A DNA stretch of 64,000 nucleotides from Phallusia mammillata. Taxonomy: Eukaryota; Chordata; Ascidiacea; Phlebobranchia; Ascidiidae. The stretch is taken from positions 1-64,000 of the forward strand of contig QLIY01000153.1 of assembly GCA_003260075.1 (NCBI GenBank), read 5' to 3'. Shown here one piece after another: positions 57,412 through 64,000 of this stretch. The position numbers were made by a program, and so were the translations under genes. Positions within the stretch are counted from its first letter, which is position 1. Every line of letters starts with the position of its first letter. Below the pieces are notes generated by a model. It saw only the letters and a list, made by a program, of their open reading frames with translations. It ran no database searches and was not told where the DNA came from.

Positions 57412-58939
57412 TCAGTAAGGAGGTGGTTGATAGTCTGTAGCTGCTGGTGGGGCATCTGGTTTTTGAGTGAACGGACCCTGAAAAAGCAAAAAGTGCTCGT
57501 TTTAGTTCATGGCCATATTGTTACAATTCTGTATTTTGGTTTTAGTTCAAAAGTTTCATTGTTTTGCTGGCTGAAATTTTAAAACTGAAACTGTATGGGG
57601 ACTTTCTTAATTTTACCTGACCAAAAATACATATACTATAATACTAGACACATAGATACAACAAAAATGCATATACATTTCACCAAAACTAAAGTTAACA
57701 GGAGCAGAAAATATGATTTACGTCAAATAATTTGTGATCTAGTTTTTAAACAAACATTTTTTTGTCAACTAATAAACTTTTCTTTGGTTTTCAGAGAATG
57801 ACACAAAATATCTTATACCTGTTGGTATGTTGATGGCGAAGTCATGTCAGCTGCTCCTGGAAATGAGGTGTAAGGAGCACTGCTTTCCGTTGCAGGGTCT
57901 AAGTACGTGGGTGCAAAAGCAGACAATGTGCCTTGTCTGTATGACTGAACTGCAAGGTAAGTTAGGCCACCCTGAAAAAGGATTAACAGTTAAAAATGCC
58001 GCTTAGTTTAGATTATAACTGTAAAATGCACACATCAACAAACAATTCATTATATCTGTGGGATAAATATAGACTTATATGTATATGTTAACATGTGTTG
58101 ACATTTGTTTTAAATGCTAACAACAGTAGCGAATGATATGCAAAACGTACCCAAGTGCCGATGGAAAAGAAAGAGAACGCAATCGCTGCCCGTGCATTAT
58201 CTGCTCCATAATCATTACTAGAAATGTCGCTTGCCTGACGTTTGCTCCATGCATTGGTCAAATAGCAAAAACCAACAAAAAACAAAAATGTCCAAACACC
58301 TGTAATAACATACATTGTTTTTTTGCATACAAACGTTATGACAAGACTATCTGTATGATGATATTTTCTTAAAGGTTAGCTTACCTGAAAAGAAAATGTC
58401 AGCCATGACAATTTTCTTTCTTTTTTCCGCACTGCTTATACTGGGAAAAACTAGATCAAGCACAAAAAATACAGTCACAATAATGAATCCCAATATACCG
58501 ATTGCTGTTCCGTAATGACATGCATTATCATCCTAAAAACACATGAAAACAATGTTTGAATTCAAGCAATTTAGTTACTTTAACACTATCTATGTTTGAC
58601 AATATAAAAATAAAATCAATTCCGATCTTACTTACATTGCCGAAAATACATTGCTTTTCTTTGTCATAAGCTTCTGAAACAATACAGCCAAACACAACAA
58701 TGGCAAAGACCTGCAAAAAAATAAAAATTAAAACTGACAGAAAGAATGGCACAATATACCAAACAAATATATGTACAAAATCCTTATAAATTCAATCATT
58801 TTTCATGAAACGCCCGAATAAGTAAAGAATAACTTACCCAACTTAGAAGTCTTAATATCGTTCCTGGTCGCTTTAAGAACTCGATCGGATGAAATGGCTC
58901 ACCGGCCTTTCCAGCTCCGTATGCTCCACCCTGTTCCAT
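57412..58939 (-). CDS. Synaptogyrin (MARVEL-domain vesicle protein)
   Basis: Exons 58939-58838, 58710-58636, 58532-58385, 58299-58151, 57971-57819 and 57477-57412 join in frame to 230 residues, a normal length for synaptogyrin. This four-pass membrane protein sits on synaptic and other transport vesicles. The start MEQGGAYGAGKAGEPFHP is close to the vertebrate family N terminus. Membrane segments are ILRLLSWVFAIVVFGCIV, IGILGFIIVTVFFVLDLV, VWTFLFFVGFCYLTNAW and ARAAIAFSFFSIGTWGGL. A Pro/Tyr-rich cytosolic tail ends DYQPPPY. The first ATG is the family start. It is the only gene here free of poly-G runs and repeats. The paralogue number cannot be assigned. Confidence 0.93.
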
Positions 58940-60677
58940 GGTTTAAGACTGAAATTTGTTTTAACGATTTTTTACAAATAGACACCTGTTTTTCTGCGTT
59001 TACAAAATACAATAATTGGGATCAGACATTGTCAAAATTAGAGAAAACAGCTGTTGTTACTACCAGAACTACTAATCTAATCTGCTTTTCCCAGCATTTA
59101 ATTAGTATTCAGGTATTAATTATTGATTAAACAACATTATTTCAAGAAACCAAGAACACAATTTAACTACTACTACTACTAGGGTATATTCATTTTTAAC
59201 ATTCATACTGTTTTATGCTTAGTATTAAGCAATTCCTGCATAAACCACACAGGTTTTCTTTTAAATCCTACAACGTTTTATAACAATACAAATTATGAGG
59301 AAAAAAATGCTATACATTTAAACATAAAACAAATAACGACCAAAACAAAGAATTTTTCTCGCATGTAACATCCACTAAATAAAACAACACGGCCACGTAT
59401 CATATGTAACATATTTTCTCGTGACTTTCGCGATTTTAAGTCTTGTTCTGAACATCTGACTTGAAAGCAGCTCACGAACCAACTGACCAATTCTGCAAAA
59501 GAAACATTCGTGACGTCACTTGTCACATGACTTCAGTCGAGCGTCAAATCCGTGACTGGAAAATGTCAGTTGATTTCTATGTAAGGTGGCATTGGTTTAT
59601 TTTGTTTGTTGCAAAACTTGGTTAATTTTGCGGGTTGTTGAGTTTAAACAATAAAAAAGCAAAATATTTATGTGAAACAATAAATAGGACAGAGCTAGAA
59701 TATACCAATCTGTTTGTTTTGCTCGGTGGTAATTAAAATTTAACAAATATTTCGTTTAGACAACCCTATGTTTTTGTCATAAAAGAACATTAAAAAAACG
59801 AAAATAGATTGAACATTTTTGGGAATTAGCAGGATTAAATAGAGTGATGCTTGGACTCTGAGTGTTTTAGCGTGTTTAAATCTAATTATCGCTGAGTTTT
59901 AAGTTACTGCGACATCCAAAGGAAAAAATTCGTTGTCATAAAACAGTTTTGTTGCAAAAAGCTTTTTTGCAACGAACACGTAAAAAATCAATCAAAGGCA
60001 AAGCTTAATATCGCAGTAATAATACGTACAACAATCTTAATAATCGGAAAGCATTGAAGACAAATCTTTATTCGAATTTTATTAAAAACGAGGGGGGGGG
60101 GAAACACGTAAAAAATCAATCAAAGGCAAAGCTTAATATCGCAGTAGTAATACGTACAACAATCTTAATATTCGGAAAGCATTGAAGACAAATCTTTATT
60201 CGAATTTTATTAAAAACGACAAACAATTTTTACAAACCACATGGGCACCTCTCAAGGCGTAATGACCATGGACAAAATTTCAATATTGTTTTGTGGTCTG
60301 ACCGCACATATTTCGAAAACAAATGTCAATTGTGGTAAATTTTCAATTGTATATAGGGCCTGGCCTTTTCAAAAGCCAAGTGGCATTCGCGTATTCTGTT
60401 GGAGTGTTTGTCCCAGCGATTTTGGAAGGACAGGCTTCTCATAAACAGGCACTTGTTATCATCTGTGTAAATGACTAACTCCATTGCGGTGTACAATGTT
60501 GACGAGTGCTGTTCAATAGAGTTGTGCAGTTGTGGGCAGTGTAGGGGAAACGCATCCTAATTATTCCTGGCGGAGTTTTCCTGGAATTATTAAGCAAGTT
60601 TGACTACTTATCAGGACGCAGCTTTGCCACATTTTGCATTAAAGTCTAAACGGTTGCGGATTAACCTTGTATGCAGA
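58940..60677. other. Divergent intergenic region
   Basis: Synaptogyrin (minus) and the LDLa gene (plus) start on either side. GTGACGTCAC lies near 59511. About 130 bases (59976-60091) recur at 60102-60230 after poly-G with point differences. A short CTA microsatellite is at 59168. No exon is recognised. Confidence 0.5.
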
Positions 60678-61442
60678 ATGAAGTCGGCCCTATTTCTGAT
60701 GTTAGTGTTTTGTGCAAATCGCCGTTTAATTGCTGGTAAGTGTTCGGTTTTAAAAAATATTTTAATCAAATTATCGTGTTGTATTTTTTTTTGCCTACAT
60801 GAAAAAAAGTGATGGCATTTATCAACGATAACTAAATCCACAGCTTTGTTGTCTAAATGTAAAAATATAGCCATTTTGATTGCGATTTAGGATAATTGGG
60901 CTTTACCAGATTTATAGAACCGCACACAACAAACGACTTTTAATTTGTTTCCGTTATATAATTTTGATTTAAGGGTGCTTTCAAATAAAACAACAAGAAA
61001 ATTGAATGATTAAAAAAGGATTTTTTTTACCACATTATATGTCCGGATAATTTATTGATAACTAGGGCAATTATTTTTTGACCTAAAAAACGAAAAATTT
61101 TGGGGGGGGGGATTGCGCATTAACCTTGTATGCAGAATGAAGTCGGCCCTATTTCTGATGTTACTGTTTTGTGCGAATGGCCGTTTAATTGCTGGTAAGT
61201 GTTTGGTTTAAGCAAAGTTGTTAGTCGAATTATTGTGTTGTATTTTTTTGCCCGTATGAAAAAATGTAAAGGCATTTATCAACGATAACTAAATCGACAG
61301 CTTTGTTGTCTAAACGTAAAAATATAGCCATTTCGATTACGATTTAGGATAATTGGGCTTTACCAGATTGATAGAACCGCACACAACAAATTACTTTTAA
61401 TTTGTTTCCGTTATATAATTTTGATTTAAGGGTGCTTTCAAA
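60655..61442. repeat. Two copies of the LDLa-gene signal exon
   Basis: About 60655-61012 recurs at 61111-61442 with a poly-G run between them. The second copy of the signal peptide changes Val to Leu and Arg to Gly. An undetermined base (N) at 61443 lies exactly where the second copy ends, marking a further assembly join. Confidence 0.7.
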
Positions 61443-63940
61443 NAAATATTTGCCCTGTTGATAACGTATTTAATTTATTACACACGCAATCATGCGTATC
61501 ATTTACCTCCATTTTGGGGATTGCGCGTTTATGGCGGTATTTGATTTTTTTTCTTTTCAAATTAATCGTGCTTAATCCACCAACAGAACAGGTTAATTGT
61601 AGTTTAGGTAAACTATCATGCTTAACAATATTTATAGGTTTTTGTTCAAGCAGCATGTGATGATTTTTTGGAAAATTTACGATAGTCGCTTTTGAGCCAG
61701 GTAACTGATTTTTTTTAGATTTCGTGTGCAACGACGGAAAAGTGATACCGACGCGGCACTTTTGCGATGGCGAACCTGACTGTGATGATGATAGCGATGA
61801 AATTTACACAAATGAACACTGTGAAGAATGTACAAGTGGTCAAGTCAGGTAGGCTATTCAATTTCTTGTTTTTTTGTCCGATTTATATGGTGCAAATTGA
61901 TCTTACAGATTTAAGTCTTTTACAAGAGGCTAGTTCAGTCTTATGTATCATTTTATTAAATTTGTAATTGTTGTGTGGCTTCCTAAAACTGCAAGGACAA
62001 AAAAACATGGGTTATTGGGTCAAGTGTTATTTGAAAAAAGGTTGAAAAAACTTTTTTTGTGTTCGATGGAATAATGTTATTTTATACAGTTGCAGCAATG
62101 GAAATCTCATTTGTTCCATACACAAGGAGTTTTTATGCAATGAGACTATGTCTTGTTTCGACATGTCACCTTGTGATGCTAACTGCACTTCTCACTATCA
62201 GTATGTAAACTTTATGTTTCATTATTTCCATTGTCAAATGTATTCATATTTTTTTCTTTTCACACAATAATCTTTCTACCCCAAATATCCAGTTTGCAGA
62301 ACATGGCAGTTCCCGACGAGATCTCGCGCGTGCAGGACCTATATGTCCCGCGTGCATGCATGCACGACCCATAAGTTCGTGTGCAAGACCAATTTTAGCA
62401 GGCGAAAAGCAAGTAAAAGCCCCCCCCCCATTAAATGCCTTTGGTGCAAAATTTTCGCGTGCAACCCCGAAAAATTGACGTGCAAAAGTTTTTTTTTCAA
62501 AAAAAATCGCGCGTGCAGCTGCCATACTCTGCAGACTGGCCAAATATGTTTGCTCATTTATGTTGACTACAAAGCATACTAAATCTCTCCTCAAAACAAA
62601 AACATTTTAGATTAGTGGTTCTTAATCTGGGGTCCGCAGATCCCTAGAGGTTCACAACAACTTCTTAATTTGCGAAAAACAAGATTGATAAATTGCAATT
62701 TAAAAAAATGTTTCAGTGTTTAAAATAGCATGGAACTTGTTAAAAGTTCTTCATAGGCGACAAACCAAATTGCATTGTGACATTTTATATCTCATTGTGA
62801 TGCAACAGAAGTAAATTGTCAGTGGCAAACAGTGTCACATCACAATGTGATGGGTCTTTCCTGTTAAGTCCCGATTTCCCAACCTAAACAAAAAAATTAA
62901 AACTTCGTTCCTGGACTGAACGTAGTTGGTATTTTATGCACCATGTATTACATGCTTGTTAACAAAAAATGTTTAAAAAAAATTGCCTGCACCTTTAAAG
63001 AGGTCTGCAACTAGCTCATTGCATCGAAAAGGATCCGCAACGGCAAAATGGTTGAGAACCACTGTTTTAGATGATACTCATCTAACTAAACTTTTTTTGT
63101 TTTATTGATGTTATTCATTGTTTTTAGGTTTTGGAAGTTTACATACTCAATCACAACAATGCTTTTTTACTAGAATAAAACCATTCATATGGTTGGCATT
63201 TTTATTACTGTTTTATAAAAGGTGTAGTAATGGAGATTGTCAACCACGTCGAACAGTTTGCGATGGTGATGCTTGCAACGGTTGCCAGGCAACTGAGGAG
63301 TGGAAGAATGGTGCTGGGTTTCGATGTTTGCGTAATGCTGAAATGTGTGTCTTACCACAAGAAATGCTGCATGATCAAATAAAAGATTGTGACAATGGGG
63401 AAGACCTCTGCTTTTCAGAGATGTAAGTTACTACTTTATGATTTAACAAAAATTGATAGTGTTTTTTCGTTAGTTTTAGTTTTTAGTGGTAACACCCTAT
63501 GTTTGGCAAAGCTTTGTCCATTTAGAAATATTATTAAAAAAGTTTATTAACTGTATGAAATTGGACCAAGCCAGATGTTTTAAACCGCCATTTTGACTTA
63601 CATGTTCTTTTGTCACCAGAGTATACCTACTTTTATATACTGTTTGTTTGTTTTATTTTTCCCAAGGGTTGGTGATTGCACTAACCATTCAGCCATATAG
63701 GAAACCATGTAGTTTTAGAAACCATTTATTGTAAAACATACAAACTATTGTTACATGTTGCATTTTTCGCAGAGGAGTATTTAATCCTGCAAAATGTTTC
63801 CGTTGTCTTGATGGTTCAATGATCATCAATCATGACACAGTTTGTGATGGCCAAATTGATTGCTCTGATCTTTCTGATGAATGTTTATGTGAAGTAACTA
63901 ACCTGACGATATGTGACATAGTAGAAAAACAAGCCTTAAA
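60678..63940 (+). CDS. Secreted or membrane protein with LDLa-type Cys-rich modules (3' end off window)
   Basis: Exons 60678-60735 (second copy 61137-61194), 61719-61848, 62090-62200, 63222-63422 and 63773-63940 join in phase; the last ends at a GTAAGT donor, so the gene runs past the window. A signal peptide ([19 protein letters not shown]) comes first. [18 protein letters not shown] and DCDDDSDE form a typical calcium-binding LDL-receptor class A module. A later exon holds [15 protein letters not shown], a second one. Between them are further Cys-rich segments ([33 protein letters not shown]) that look like diverged or interlocking class A modules. It may be a lipoprotein-receptor-like surface protein or a secreted Cys-rich protein. 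The rest of the gene is needed to decide. Confidence 0.75.
62613..63064. mobile_element. hAT element with exact 8-bp target duplication
   Basis: It starts TAGTGGTTCTTAATCTGG and ends GGTTGAGAACCACTG. TTTTAGAT flanks both sides exactly (62605-62612 and 63065-63072). It is 452 bp and lies in intron 3 of the LDLa gene. Confidence 0.88.
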
Positions 63941-64000
63941 GTAAGTCATTGTTCAATTTTTAATTTAAACTCTTCACATAATATGTGCTATTTAAACCAA

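Noticed and set aside
61438-61731. Minus-strand frame ending at the N
   Set aside because: It is intronic to the LDLa gene and opposite in strand, with no recognisable protein.
62244-62594. 116-codon minus-strand frame
   Set aside because: It lies in intron 3 of the LDLa gene with low-complexity flanks and no splice context.

Overview
This is nuclear DNA from an animal. Every gene is split into short GT-AG exons with a few hundred bases of AT-rich intron between them, and the set includes Notum, synaptogyrin, a beta-1,3-glycosyltransferase, Ly6/uPAR proteins and LDL-receptor class A modules. Secreted GH9 cellulases and CBM2-like cellulose-binding modules in a bilaterian genome, together with small introns and many short hAT and pogo-like elements, point to a tunicate (ascidian). 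The high divergence between near-duplicate blocks would suit a very polymorphic species such as a Ciona relative, but the species is inference.

Layout. From 1 to 38.6 kb all genes lie on the minus strand: a secreted CBM2-domain protein (397-5040, partly resolved), a GH9 cellulase with a sushi module and two CBM2-like modules (5805-17876), a one-domain Ly6 protein (19857-23485), a three-domain Ly6/uPAR protein with a Ser/Thr stalk (24451-27728), and a second GH9 cellulase with four sushi modules (28247-38621). From 39.7 kb the plus strand carries a galactosyltransferase (39725-41750) and Notum (44476-54666). Synaptogyrin (57412-58939, minus) and an LDLa-repeat protein (60678 onward, plus, cut by the window edge) follow.

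Three of the five minus-strand genes bind or cut cellulose, and two of them share a distinctive eight-cysteine sushi module. This looks like a local cluster for remodelling cellulose outside cells, perhaps of the tunic or for digestion. The two Ly6 genes between them have no proven link to it.

The sequence also carries about 50 poly-G runs, nearly all on the plus strand. Most sit between two diverged copies of the same stretch, which splits or duplicates exons. In two coding comparisons all differences between copies are synonymous, so the copies look like two haplotypes laid end to end in the assembly. Other structure includes hAT elements with exact 8-bp target duplications, pogo/Tigger-like MITEs, hammerhead-ribozyme-like motifs, tRNA-derived repeats, an 8-bp minisatellite and a marked excess of the palindrome TGACGTCA in introns. 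Exon coordinates were read by eye from splice sites and reading frames.
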